Of a DNA stretch of 64,000 nucleotides, positions 46,497-59,061 are shown piece by piece (position 1 is the stretch's first letter; every line of letters begins with the position of its first letter). Position numbers and translations under genes: made by a program. Below the pieces are notes generated by a model. It ran no database searches and was not told the DNA's origin. It was given only the letters and a program-made list of their open reading frames with translations. The DNA comes from Gigaspora rosea (lineage: Eukaryota > Glomeromycota > Glomeromycetes > Diversisporales > Gigasporaceae): positions 63,962-127,961 of the forward strand of contig QKWP01000139.1 in the NCBI GenBank assembly GCA_003550325.1, read 5' to 3'.

Positions 46497-47994
46497 ATGG
46501 CATCAAAAATATTTATGGGCAATATGCCCGAATTAATGGAGAAAATTCTTAGTAATTTAAATAATGAAGTTTATACCTTATATTCGTGCGCACTTGTGAG
46601 CCGACATTGGTGCAAAATGTCAATTCCTATTCTTTGGAAAGATCCATTTTCATTCGAACAAAATACTTTATTTATTTCTAAGTATTTCTCGTCTCTTGAT
46701 GAAAATGAAAAATTACGGTTAAAAGAATCGTTAAGAATATATAAGATAAATATAGAAATTTCCGAAACATTATTCGATTATGCAAGATTTTTAAAAGTTC
46801 TTGATCTATCTCATTTAGGATGGAGGGTTACAGAATGGTTCTTTCCCGAGTTTGTTAATGTTGGAATAGTTTGTAGAACCTCATTAACGACTTACATAGT
46901 TAATTTATTACTTAAAATTTTTATTGAAAGTGGTGCCAATTTGCACAAATTAGATTTACATTTTTCTGATCTTTTTAAAATTAAGCCAGAAATCTTTTGC
47001 TCATTAGAACAAAATGAACAATTTTTCTCACGACTTCAATATTTATCCTTGGGTCTTATATCAGAATTCAACACCGAAAATGCTATTAAATTATTAAGAA
47101 TTTTGACAAAAAAAGCTACAAAAATTAATGCTTTGAAACTTAACAAAAGATATACTACTTATGATCAACAATCACTTAAAGCTCTTATTGAATCACAAGA
47201 ACAACTTAGGAAATTTAGTTTAGTTGGAGGAGATTTTTCTATATGAATTCTACGACATCATTTCAGCTTTAGAGAGTCAAGAAAATTCATTGCAAGAAGT
47301 TACAATAGAGTATTGTGTTTGTAATACAAAGTACAAAATGTTGATGAATTGTAAAAATTTAGAAATTCTTCGTATAAGAAATTGCGAGAATGTTGAAATA
47401 TTAGAGGCAAGACTCAAAACTTTTGAAATTACTAGTTGTACGATTATTGCATCGAATATAGCACAAATTTTACAAAAGTCTGGCACATTATTACAACGAC
47501 TAAAACTTGAATCAACCGGGGAAGAATCTTTCTTACTAGAAGCAATTAAATCCTTCTGCCCAAATATTATATATCTCGACCTTTCATATTTTAAATTTTC
47601 TTCGCAACTCCTAGAGCTTATTGGTAATTTAAAAAAGCTTCAATTTCTCACTTTATGGGGCATATCTTATATACCAGAAGAGTTAAATATGCAAATTATA
47701 CAATTTGCAAAAACATTGCCATTAACATTGCAATATCTTGACTTTACGGATTTTTGGTTAAAACCATATATAGATATTTTACTTAATCATTGCAATGTAC
47801 CTTTAAAAAAATTGATAATTAATTATCTTGATAATGAAAGAAATGTAAAAGCATTAATCGAATTCTGTATACGAAACAAAACCTTACATTATATGAGTTT
47901 AGATAGATTTGGGAATTTGGAAGATAATATTAGAAAGGAAATTGAAGCATATGTTACATTGGTACCATATGAACATATTGTTGTTAATTGTTAA
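46497..47994 (+). pseudogene. F-box/leucine-rich-repeat protein, copy 2, one-base frameshift
   Basis: It is the paralogue of the 21347-22846 gene; about nine residues in ten are the same. The frame opens with the same F-box and runs 249 codons, then hits TGA at 47244-47246. Comparison with copy 1 (CCTATAGAATTC against TCTATATGAATTC) shows one extra T near 47244. From there the other frame continues the LRR region without further damage to 47994, ending in the same VVNC. Without the extra base it would be a 499-residue F-box/LRR protein like copy 1. The otherwise clean frame means the lesion is recent, or a sequencing error. Confidence 0.88.
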
Positions 47995-48507
47995 TTTATA
48001 TAAATTTCTTTTATTTGTGAACAAAGATTGTTACATGCTATTTTATGCATACTAGATTGTCAATGTGGTTTAAACCGGCTTAAGGTATACTCAAGCGCCT
48101 TAGTAAATCGGTCGGAATGGGTCGGGAATAAATTTTAACTACCGTTAGTAAAAAAAAAATAGTTTACCGAATCGATTGTATTTATATTCCAATGAATAAA
48201 ATGAAATGATATTTGTTATTATTCCAATTAACAACAAATAATGGTCCAGATGTCCTTTTTTTCATAGAGTTATGCTTATTGTCTGAAATTTTTCATTGAC
48301 TTGGAAAAGACCAATTGCTCAAGTACCTCACTCTTTTTACCGTCAACGAATTATTATTAACTTATTACTTATTCTAAAATTCTTCGCAGCAAATAAAAAA
48401 AGTCGCGTTTTGGTTTTTCTTTATTTGCATTAAATTCTGAAAAAGAAAAGAATTTTGAATTGTCGTAGAGTCTACTGTACAGTATCCTTTTGTTGACCAT
48501 TGTTTCA

Positions 48508-48556
48508 ATAATCGTTAAGTTAATCGTTAAGTTAATCGTTAAGTTAATCGTTAAGT
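48508..48556 (+). repeat. 12-bp tandem repeat (GTTAAGTTAATC) downstream of F-box gene 2
   Basis: The 12-bp unit GTTAAGTTAATC runs in tandem so that ATCGTTAAGT occurs four times here. The matching place in A1 (about 23865-23895) has two degenerate versions (ATCAAGTTAATCATTAAGT). This is a local expansion in A2 or a contraction in A1. Confidence 0.85.
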
Positions 48557-48805
48557 GGTAACAATAATAAAGGCATTTGTTCAATTATTAATTGCAATCA
48601 ATATTCAATTTATTATAATATTTGATTAGAGGAAGATATGTGGAATAATTCAATTATATGATTATTTACCCTAATAATTTTCACCATTAAATATCTCTAT
48701 AATTGTTGAAAATCACTAGCTAATCTTATCGAGAGTGTGACTTGAGACCCTTTAAGCTATAAAAACCGAAAAAAAATCAAAATTTAAAATAATAAACCCG
48801 ACTAA

Positions 48806-51432
48806 ACATAATAAATCACTCATAATTAAGAAGCCTTAGTTAGTACTTCACAAACTAATTAAATACTATTTTTTACTATTTTAATAATGAAATTACAGCA
48901 TTATGTGCAAAGAGCATAAAATAATAAGCTTGTTAAATATAATTATAATATTAATTTACAAATTGTAGTTTTAAACAGTCCGAAAGTAATGTCGTGTATT
49001 TTAATACATGAACATTTGTGCAATCAGAACATATAGCAATTAAATAATTGTTTTCAAAATGCGCGTATATTTTTGTTGTTACAAAAAAATCGGATTACAA
49101 TACAGTTCTTTAAGTGCTCTCTCTCTCTAGTGTACAATAAATAAAGTACATGCGGTTCCCTATGCATAAAGTATTGAATATAAATCATGAAAAATCTGTC
49201 AGTTTTTGAAACAAACTGGCTAAAAAAAATAATTAAATAAAAATTTTAAAGGGGAAAATTTTGAAAGTAAAAATATAAGAGAACATTGAGCATCACATCA
49301 CATCAGTATCATTGTTTTAATGAATTACTAAGCTTTTATATTCATCTTTTAATTAATCAAGGGTGCTCTCAAGTAGCTTGAAAATGAGTGGAGATTAGTG
49401 ATGCCTACAAAACTTTTTATTATCGTTATAATGCCACATGATAAAGCAAACGTTAATCTTGAGTAAAAGTATGGAATGCTTAAAGGAATCACATTTACCG
49501 TAGTGCACTGACCAAAAGACCCAGGGTCTAATACAAAATACCCGTCTAAAATTTTACAACAGATCCGTATTATACGGTAGAGGGTCTGTGCCGCAAGAAA
49601 AAAAAATTTTAAGCATTTACACATTTCACACTTACAGGATCAGTGCACTAAGGTAACAATGAATGTTCTAATTACCCACAAGACAAATAAGGATATCGTA
49701 AAGATAAATTTTGATAATCGACATAATCCCAAACCGACATCAAGCAATGCCGTGGAAATAAGGAATTTGAAGCATCGAATACGTATTGTTGACGAGGTCT
49801 TAGGGATTGAGAACGAATATTTTTGAATACTAATATTAATTAAACATAGAAAAACGAAACAATTTTTTATAGTTCCTTAGTTCATGGATTTATCGCAAGT
49901 GTATAAAGTTTATCAGTTAATTTGTATTTTTATTAAGTTTTATCATAAGTTGATATGCGATGAAATTAAATTTTAACTAATGAAAAAATATTTAACCAAT
50001 AAAGTGTATTTATAAATACATAGCTTAATATGTCAAAAAAAAAAAATTATAAATGGTGGAAAATAGTCAATGTGTTTAAATTTTGGTCAAAAACTTTTTG
50101 TCTCAAAACAATCTTTTTTGTTGTCAAAATTTTATAGTCGTTAGTAGAGTTATTTTATAATATTTTTAATTCTAGCCTTCGCTATAGACATTAACGTATT
50201 AATAGTATTATTGTTTACCAAAATTTCACTCTATCATGAAATGCGAATAGTCATGAGACTCAAATTTCTATTGTTTATTGCTGTTTTCATAAATGTGAAA
50301 CATACAACTATGCAACCTATGTGTTTTAGATGTTCGGAAAATCTGGTGAACTATCAAGACAAGTGATCTGTGACCGTTCACATTCTTTTGAAAATGCCAA
50401 TATAAATAAATTAGTAATTCGACATGATTTAAGATGCACATCTCATTTTCACATGAACAAAATAATTGATAAAATATAACGAACGCTCAAGACGGACAAT
50501 AATTTTACAATAAGAATACAGTAATTAAAAGAATATAGTTAATTATAGTTATAAAATCTAAATTATCGGCAAAATTGTATAATTTAAGTTTTTGCGTAAA
50601 ATTATTTTTATGCTGTCTTTCATGACCAATAGTTTATTACCTGAATCAAAAATATTCAGCAAAATTTTTGTATTTTTATTAATTGATCTTGAACCAATTC
50701 GAAATATGACCATTTGATTAAGTCCACGGGTTTGCTACATAAACCTAATCTTTTGAACCAAGATTGAACTTGAACAATACGTAACATCACCACCCTAAAA
50801 TCATTTTATTATTAGGAATTTAACCAGCAGTTACTTCGGCAGTGCAAGTATGTAACTTACTTTTTTTGTCCGCAATATTTTTTTCAATTGACGAAAAATT
50901 GGTTTAATTAAACGGAAATCTCCGGCATTTTACCATTGTGCTCTGGTCTGATCTCCACAAAAATCGTCCTATCCCTGAAATTTTGACCAATCAAATTTCA
51001 AGATCTGATGTAGAAGCGGAACCGCTTCTTTACAAATAATAAGAATAGTTTTAAGTTTTAAATGTTTTTGATGTTTTACTAATAGATAATACATTGTTCT
51101 AACCTTATCTCTAGATCTAATATATGGTTTTGACTTTCACGTTACACCTGATCTTAAATATTTATTATTCAAAACTACAGGGACAAGTTTTTAGGGTACG
51201 TTACCTAAAAATTTACAAATACGCACGTTTGTACATACGTGTAACAACGGACTTGATCATTTCTCTTTAACGAAACTCACGATATAACGTAGTACCTCGG
51301 TAAATAGTGAGGAATTTTTTAAAATCCGTTTTATTGTGAGTTTTATTAGTAAATTTATTGAATCTTAATCCATTATTCAAGGTTTACTTAGCCTCCATTA
51401 TATCAAGAATCCGTTGTCATATAGAGAGTAAC
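48806..51432. other. Intergenic region before F-box gene 3
   Basis: The 91-codon minus frame at 49349-49624 lies mostly over a small element and has no domain. The last 400 bases (51030-51430) are less repetitive and probably include the promoter of gene 3. No clear TATA box was identified. Confidence 0.5.
49495..49656. mobile_element. Small MITE, about 160 bp
   Basis: TTACCGTAGTGCACTGACC at the left is inverted at the right (GGATCAGTGCACTAAGGTAA). A palindrome CCGTATTATACGG lies inside at about 49566. No unambiguous TSD was found. Confidence 0.6.
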
Positions 51433-52960
51433 ATGTACGCACAAACATCAAAAATATTTATGGGCGATATGCCCGAATTAATGGAAAATATTCTTAATAA
51501 TTTGAATAATGAACTTTATTCCTTATATTTGTGCGCACTTGTGAATCGACATTGGTGTAAAATGTCAATTCCTATTCTTTGGAGAAATCCATTTTCATTC
51601 GACAAAAGCCCATCATTTATTACTAAATACTTTTCTTCTCTTAACGAAGACGAACAATTAGTTTTAAAAGAATCTGGGATAGATAAGGAATTTTCAGAAA
51701 CATTATTTGATTATGCAAGATTTCTAAAGGCTCTTAATCTATCTTGGTTAGAATATAAAGTTAAAAAATGGATTGATCTTGAATGTATTATTAATTCAGA
51801 ATCATATTATGATACTTTATATCATGTAAATAATTTATTATTCAAATTATTTATTGAAAGAGGTGTTACTTTGCATAATTTAGATTTACATTTTTCTGAA
51901 TTTCTTAAACTTAAGCCTGAGATCTTTTATTCATTAGGTCAAAATGTGCAATTTTTCTCACGACTTCAATATATATTTGAGTCCAAATTCAAGAATGAAC
52001 ATTAAAAATGTTACTGCATTACTAAAAATTTTGGCAAAAAATACTACAAAAATTAGTGGTTTGAAACTTGGCGGATATTATTGGACGTATACTCCAGAAT
52101 TACTTCATGCTCTTTCATGTATTACTAAGTCACAAGAACAACTTAGGCAATTTAGCTTATTTGGTTTAGGAAATCTTTTAAAATTTTACGGAATCATTTC
52201 AGCTTTAGAGTATCAAAAAAATTCATTACAAGAATTTATAATAACAGGTTGTGCTTATAGTGCAGAGTTTGAGGTACTGAAAAATTGTAAAAATTTAGAA
52301 ATTCTTCGTATCAGGAGTTGTAACGATGAAAAATTGTTGAAATTATTAAATTATAAGATAAGAACTTTAGAGATAAGTGGTTGCTCGATTGATGCATCGA
52401 TTATAATACAAATTTTAAAAGAGTCCGGTTTATTACTACAACATTTAAATTTTGGATCAAGAATTACAAGAATTGAGGAAGAATCTTTAATATTAATAGC
52501 GCTTAAATCTTTCTGCCCAAACATAACACATCTAAATATTTCGAATATTGAGTTTTCCACACAATTCCTAGAGCTTATCAATAATTTACAAAAACTTCAA
52601 TTACTCACATTATGGTGTTTCATCACTGACATACCTGAAGAAGAACTAAAAATAAGAGTTATGCAATTTGCAGAGAGATTGCCGTTAACATTGCAATATC
52701 TTGATTTAGGATATAATACTTGGATAGAACCATATATTGATATTTTCCTTAATCATTGCAATGTACCTTTAAAAAAGTTGTTAATATATCACCTTAATAA
52801 CGAGAAAAATACTAAAGCATTAATTGAATTCTGCATACGAAACAGAACTTTGAATTATGTGGGCGTACTCAGATATTTGAATTTAAAGGATCATATTAAA
52901 AAAGATGTAGAAATATATGTTACATTGGTACAATATGAATGTATTTTTGTAAATTGCTAA
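51433..52960 (+). pseudogene. F-box/leucine-rich-repeat protein, copy 3, two-base frameshift
   Basis: The start ATG at 51433 (MYAQTSKIFMGDMPELMENIL) aligns with residue 1 of copies 1 and 2; the same frame runs 25 codons further upstream without support. The F-box (LNNELYSLYLCALVNRHWCKMS) and early LRRs read to about 51975, after which two bases are missing compared with copy 1 (CTTCAATATATATTTGAGT against CTTCAAGATTTATCCTTGAG). The frame then ends at 52005. The continuing frame, open from 51944, carries LRRs (LRQFSLFGLGNLL, LEILRIRSCND, ITHLNISNIEFS, LQLLTLWC, LQYLDLGY) to 52960 and ends FVNC. It is clearly more diverged than copies 1 and 2 from each other. It is either a young pseudogene or affected by sequence error; a short intron hiding the shift cannot be excluded. 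Confidence 0.85.
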
Positions 52961-54462
52961 TTTCAATAAAGTTCTTTTTACCGTGGGCCAAACATATTTT
53001 ACACCATGTTATTCGTACTATTATTGCCTATGTAGTTAAGCTGGAAACCCTTAAAAATTACAAAAATAAAAATTTAAATACAGTATCAAATAGATTCTAA
53101 ACATAATAAATCGCAAACCTTAGGATTTTTTTCAGTTAGATAAAATCCATTTTATTATTGAATTTTTAAGAACAGATACGTATATTAGAAGAAGTTACTA
53201 AAACATTGAAAAACAATTTAGTCCCTTCTACTTTTGTGCAGCAAAATTTGAGATTATCGTTAGAACCTATACCAAATTATCTTTGTCTTTCGTTTCGGTG
53301 GGATGAAAAAAAAACTGGCCAATTCTATCTAGAAAAAAGCCTTAAGATCTCTTTAATTATCGTGTTAACAAATCTAGACAAAGTATTATGTACTGTACAT
53401 AAATGCGTCCCGATTCAACAGGCCATAATTCATCTAAAATCAACTATACCAGATTATCCTCTAAAATAATTTCTGTATTAATTCGGCTGTTGTTCTAATA
53501 TTTCGGGTAATTGGTTCCTTAACTCCTCTTTTATCTTATTTCGGTACATTTCCTCTATCTGCTCCCCTGCTAATTGGTCCAGGTCTACTCTTTTATTTTC
53601 GGTCGTAGTTATGGAATTTATAATTTAGTAAAACTAGTTGAAAATTTATTCCTGACCTTTTCCTTATTTTATTTCTCCTATTTCTGTCGTTTGTTCCTCC
53701 CTTTTTTGGAAAACAACCCCTTTTTTAGTCCTTTTTCGAAGTTATTCCCGTCATAAGCATTGATTAGGGGAGAAATATTTTACAAGACTATTATCAATCT
53801 CAACTTTCTTCAATAATGGATAAACAAGAATTATAGCTTTTACCAAAAAAGAATTCTAGAAAAATTAGCATAAATGATGTAAATAAGGTTAATTCTGACT
53901 ATTTCTATACATATTTCATATTATATAATCATTATGATCATACTGGTACAGACTATTGTTTATATAGAAATTTATATAGTTGGCCAATAGTTTTTTAAGG
54001 ATATTTTAGCAACTACTAGTCCAATTTTGATAATCTAACCTCCTTTAGATCAGTAAGCTCTACAGCTTTTAATTAATCAAACTTGGCTGTTAACTTAGTA
54101 TAAAAAGTTTCTTTAGCATTTACACTCTATATAATATAATAAACATATGAGATTTATGTCATATTATACTAAGATCATGCATCAAATGAGTAGCAGATTA
54201 TTAATTAAAGAAATTCTGGTAAATATAGGATAATAGCAAACTTTATATAAGAGCTGCTAGAAAAAAAAGAAAAATGTATTATACACATAGCAAATTTCTT
54301 TTTATTTCTTTTATATAATTTATAACTCTTAAATAGAGCATCTTATACCAAAAGAAAGAAAGAAATACAGATGCATCTTGTAATTGTATTATAGTGATTT
54401 TGTTTTTTTTTACTATTGCTTGTCATATAATGAAGGCTAGCTTTATTATTTTGCTCTACTTA
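52961..54462. other. Intergenic region with a doubtful 87-codon ORF and a coding-like remnant
   Basis: The flank just after gene 3 (53040-53120) resembles the 3' flanks of copies 1 and 2, so the duplication that made gene 3 included it. A plus frame at 53206-53469 (87 codons, no recognised domain) may be real or chance. On the minus strand about 53600-53485 reads VDLDQLAGEQIEEMYRNKIK with more helix-like sequence, possibly a remnant of a mobile gene. Confidence 0.35.
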
Positions 54463-54765
54463 CTGGTATATTCTCGAAAATAAGCAACCTTTTTTGACCA
54501 AAAAATTACACATTAAAAAAGTGAGGGGTTGCTAATTTTCGAAATATTAAATTTTTTGAAAAAATTGAAAAACGTACTAATAAAAAGTTGTCCAAATGAC
54601 ACCAAATTTTTACTATAGGTGTATTTTTATGCGCTGAACAACTTTACTTAATCGACCTTTTGAAGTTTACTTAGTAAAAAAAAGTTTTATATGTAGCAAC
54701 TGCTAATGCGTTTTTTTTGAGATTTTTGAAAAAACAGGGGGTTGCTTATTTTGGGGAATCTATGG
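54463..54765. mobile_element. TA-flanked MITE, 303 bp
   Basis: CTGGTATATTCTCGAAAATA AGCAACC at the left is inverted at the right (GGTTGCTTATTTTGGGGAAT CTATGG). TA lies at 54461-54462 and 54766-54767. Interior motifs CTGAACAACTTT and TTAGTAAAAAAAAGTTTTAT are shared with the 34324-34678 foldback element. Confidence 0.65.
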
Positions 54766-54767
54766 TA

Positions 54768-55869
54768 CTTTTATTCAATAGCTTATAAGTTAAGAAAATA
54801 TAAGAATTTATGTTAATAATTAGATATTACTAATAAGAAGTATTTTGAACAAACTTCAAAAAATTACAAAACGGCACAATGATATTGTAACAAAATATCC
54901 TAATAGGATTTTTATTTAAAGATTTATAACAATAAAAAAGAAAAAAGCATTAAAGAAAAGCATATATTTAAAACCTTAAATAATTGTATATAGCAAACAA
55001 GAAAACTAATTTAAAAAAACTATTGTTTGATGCTTATTTAGCAGGATTTGAGAATAGTAAACTTGGGTTAACACAAGAATTGGAAAATAAAAAAAAAAGT
55101 GAAAGCAAAAATTCATGAAGCTTAGTCTATTTGTGATTCAAGAGATCACTTAATCACATAAATAGTATTAGTTAGTTAAACTATGTGATGCATAAGACCT
55201 TGGTTAGAATATTACTTAGCCTTATCTAAAAAAAAAGAGAAAAAAATTATATAATATATATAGAAAATAAAAGATATAACTTTATAAAAGGACAAAATAT
55301 CTTGCAAACAAGTCTCAACAAAAACTTAGAACAAGAAACAAAAAAAACAATTATAAAAAAAAATAAATAATATATTTATATTAGACTAGCTTAATAAGAC
55401 CATTTTTAGTCTAATAATCCTTTCTTTTTCCTATTGTGCATTTTCTTTAATTCAATAAATGAATCTGAGAAGACTTATAATCTAATGCATGACAAAAGTT
55501 ATGCTAAGGTTATTATTGTGAGGATATTCACATGCAACAAAGCCCCAAGGCTATAATTATAAAATTGCTATTTTAGAAATTAGAAATAGATAAGGTATAA
55601 AGAATTAGAAGAAAATTATAATATAGTAAGTACTTTTTCTTTGTTACCTAACTTTAGTCTAGCTCTTTTGTAGGGATCTTACCCAGTTTCTCCCATTCAA
55701 AAAAAAGATAATAAAATGAAATAAAATAAAAATAAAGTGAATGAATAGAAAATTCTTATACTATGAACTGAGTAAAAATAAAGAAATCAAATGAGGTACA
55801 AGAAAAATAGAAAGCAGCAAATATGTATAGCAATTAGAATGCACTGCACCAAGTCATAGAATTATATTT
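54768..55869. other. A-rich non-coding stretch
   Basis: No gene is seen. TTTTCTTTAATTCAATAAAT at about 55440 recurs at about 60643, so this is the edge of the repeat that also frames the second A-rich array. Confidence 0.5.
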
Positions 55870-56430
55870 GCTATCTTAGATAAAAAAAAAAGTTGAAAAT
55901 AAAAATTTGAGTCTTGCTTAGCAACTTGATCTATTATGCTCAACTAATTTTACTGTAGTAGTATTGTTATGTGAGAGTAAAGAAATAGAAAAAAAAGAAA
56001 AAAAAAGCAAAAAAATATATATATAAAAAGTAGAAATAAAAGTAAGATAAAAAGGAAATAAAATATAAGATACTCAAGAGCATGCTTGCTGACTATGTGG
56101 TTTTGCTTAGCAATTTGTTCTATAATTCAACTCATGTTAGTAGTATTGTAATAGAGAAAGGATAAAGGACATGATTGCTGACTCTGAGTAGTTTTGCTTA
56201 GCAACTTGCTCCATAATTCTTACCTAATATTAGCAGTGTTGTAAGGTGAAGTAAAAAGAAAAAGAAAAGAAAAAAAAGAAACATAAAGCAGTAGAATTAA
56301 AAGTGAGGTGAAAAAGAAAAAGAGACATAAAGCAGTAGAATTAAAAGTTAGATGAAAAAGAAAAAGAGACATAAAGCAGTAGAATTAAAAGTCAGATAAA
56401 AAAGAAAAAGTAGTAGAATAAGATAGCTGC
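55870..56430 (+). repeat. Complex A-rich satellite, array 1
   Basis: A unit of about 180 bp (CATGCTTGCTGACT, TTTTGCTTAGCAACTTG, TTAGTAGTATTGTAAT, then an A/G-rich tail) occurs about three times. It is followed by about four copies of a 45-bp unit (GAGACATAAAGCAGTAGAAT TAAAAGT...) at about 56270-56400. Confidence 0.85.
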
Positions 56431-56474
56431 GCAGCATGTAGTGCCACACAAGACCAGTACAATTAGCTTTTGTT

Positions 56475-56745
56475 AATTAACAGATCTCCTCTTTAGTTAG
56501 TATAGATAACTTTCATTTCTATTTTTGTATAATTTATTAAATATTAGTCAAAATCTGTATAAACTTGATATTATCACTCCTTTTTGTAAAATTTTCATAC
56601 ACATATACATGTTAAGCGGAACAAATTATAAACATTCTTGATAGCACGTCAATGTTAGGCTTAGTAGTATCATTGTTGAATAGCACATAGCATGTTAAAC
56701 AACTCATTAACACGCCAAATAATACGCTAATGTGTCGTATATAAA
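56475..56745 (-). repeat. Dispersed repeat C, copy 2
   Basis: Its reverse complement aligns with 33290-33555 over its whole length. Confidence 0.7.
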
Positions 56746-58049
56746 TTTAAATATATAAAAATGAATGAATTTGATTTCAATAAAGGAGGACAACAAGTAA
56801 AGAAGCTCCCTTCAGTTTTACTAAAGAAAATAAAGCAAGCTAGTATAGTGAGTAAATTAGAAACTTATTTTCTAGCAACTATTAGGCCACGCAAAGTTAT
56901 TTTTTCATTTTGCATAACCTGGAGTTTCAAAATTCCGGTTGGTAAGTTTTTTTTTTTTAAATAAAACTTTTTGTGGCCTAAATTAATTCATGTTTATATC
57001 AGTTTGCATAACATGAAATTAGAATATTTTGATTTTTTTTATCAGACCTGTTGGTATTCAGAAAATGAAGGTCATCATTGGGCGACACCGGAGTAAAAAA
57101 TTAAATAGCAAAAATAGAATAATTGGCATGATTGAAAATTAAAAAAAAATTTTTTTTGAAAAAATTGGGTTGGCGGGTTATACAAAACGAAAAATTAACT
57201 TTACATGGCCTTAGAGTTAAAATAGTCAAATATATATGCTCAGTGATTGTAGTGATTTATGAATTTAATCAAAAACTACATAGGTGAAAATGAACTTTAC
57301 GTCTAAAAGCCACCACTATCAACTATTAAATCCAACTAAGATCAACCCTATATAACCCTAACAACAGTTAAGCTTTGGTTGAGGCATCAATAAATTTGGT
57401 CTGAGTAACTAGGGTCAGAATTAAGCTCATGCTCTAGATTATGTCATGAGACTCTAATGTGAGGTCACGGGATTTGGACTTTTTACAAATTTCATATATC
57501 GAAAGGCATTATTATTAATTAAGGATCTCTCAGGATATTACTAGAACTAACACTTGTTAGTGAGGAGAAAATATACAAGACCCACTTTACACTTCAATAA
57601 AGCATTATTCTCAAGTTGAGTTCTAACCTTCAAAAAAAGTGTAGAAGTGTTAGCTCTAAGAAAGTTTCCTTTTAACCCAAATTTGTTGTAATAAATTACT
57701 TATTGAATTCACCTTGCACCCTTAGAATATTCATTATTCTAAATAAAGTTGTGTCATTAGTTGTGACTTCGTAACGAGCGTTTTGAACTCCGTTAAGTAT
57801 AATCCAGTTAAAGAAAGAAAGCTCGAATTAATAACCTTTTATACAAAAAACAAAAATTGATTAAACCTTTGATTACCTGATTTATTGAACAATTAATCCA
57901 TTCCATTGTAAAATTAACACCTGCATCGTCCTTGGCCACGTGATGATCATTAATAATATTTAACGATTGCATTAGAGCCTTGCAACTAGAATAAAGAATT
58001 ATATAAATAGAGTGAGAATTGAACCAACAATAGAACTATGCATATCATG
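56746..58049. other. Non-coding stretch with a doubtful 67-codon frame
   Basis: The frame at 56761-56964 is followed by a GTAAGT at 56941, so it could be a first exon, but no continuation was found. I see no other gene. Confidence 0.35.
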
Positions 58050-58136
58050 ATGTCCAATTGGTTTCAATTTTTTTTTGGACATATTTCAATTTCAATTGGA
58101 CATATGTCAAAAAAAAAATGAAACCAATTGGACATG
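58050..58136. repeat. Near-perfect hairpin, about 38-bp arms
   Basis: ATGTCCAATTGGTTTCA (58050) pairs with TGAAACCAATTGGACAT (58119-58135). The complementarity continues through the A/T run to the GGACATAT/ATATGTC centre. The frame at 58058-58243 crosses the hairpin and is not supported as a gene. Confidence 0.85.
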
Positions 58137-59061
58137 CCAACTTAACTTATCTTCATTTGATCACGCCGCAGCAAGACCCTAAAAGAACTTTGAGACCGGA
58201 CCAAATCAACTACGCTCCTTTTTGTCTACCAATTCAAGTTTAGGAGTCTTGCATAATTAAAAGGCATTGGTTTGATTAGATAATGGTGTTGTTAGTAGGT
58301 TTTAGCCATATACAATACTCACCACTCTTACAATGTGCAAGCATGCAATTATTGATAAGCCATTGTGGTTTATATCAGTAATGATGAAAAGGTGAATTAG
58401 TATGTATTAGAATTATCACAATTTCTATCATGATTTATATAAAAAATTTTGTTATAAACTTACTCAGTTTATAATACATTTTAAGATTGGGTTTGCAACG
58501 AAATTATTGTGGCTTCTATCAAGTAAATAATTCTCATACAAAACTTGCTCATTATTCTAATAATCACAAAATGTGGGGTTGAGTTAGTTCAAGTTGAAAT
58601 TATTATATCAATATATCATGATTTACTGTTATAAACCTTACCTCTGGTGATACACAGTGACTCTAATGCATGTTATTAATGTCATCCATATCTCAATCTA
58701 ATTTCAAAGATACAAAGTGCGCATGACAAATGGAGTCAATCATTTAAATCTCAGTGCGCATAACAAACAAAAGTTAAATTTATTAAAAAAATATTAATTC
58801 ATAGTGATAGATCAATTACGAATTATGACGAATTTATGACAACATTAACATGCAAATGATCATATGTCTCAATAATTACAGATTTAAATAGATCGTCATA
58901 ATTGTTCTTATTTTAAATTTTCTCACAGTCTGATTACTAAATGGCAAAGTGCCAAAAATATTTTATCGGTTGCGATAACTGATAACAATCAATCAATCAT
59001 CAATTATATAACTCGCTTATTAGGAATACAAGGGCTTATGTATTTTATTATTATTTAATCA
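58137..59061. other. A+T-rich non-coding stretch
   Basis: No gene or element end was recognised. Confidence 0.5.

Larger units (their letters stand above)
32309..48805 (+). repeat. Segmental duplication, block A2, enlarged by insertions
   Basis: It is collinear with A1 (18880-24200) once the following are removed: the Tc1-like element at 32735-33859, unmatched sequence at about 34086-34810 containing a foldback element, and about 34916-45174 containing the LINE and the nested MITEs. The retained parts include 32309-32734, 33862-34085, 34811-34915 and 45175-48805. The block carries frameshifted F-box gene 2. Confidence 0.85.

Noticed and set aside
53206-53469. 87-codon ORF proposed as a gene
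   Set aside because: No domain, no paralogue in the window and no codon bias is evident. It is only mentioned in the intergenic entry.
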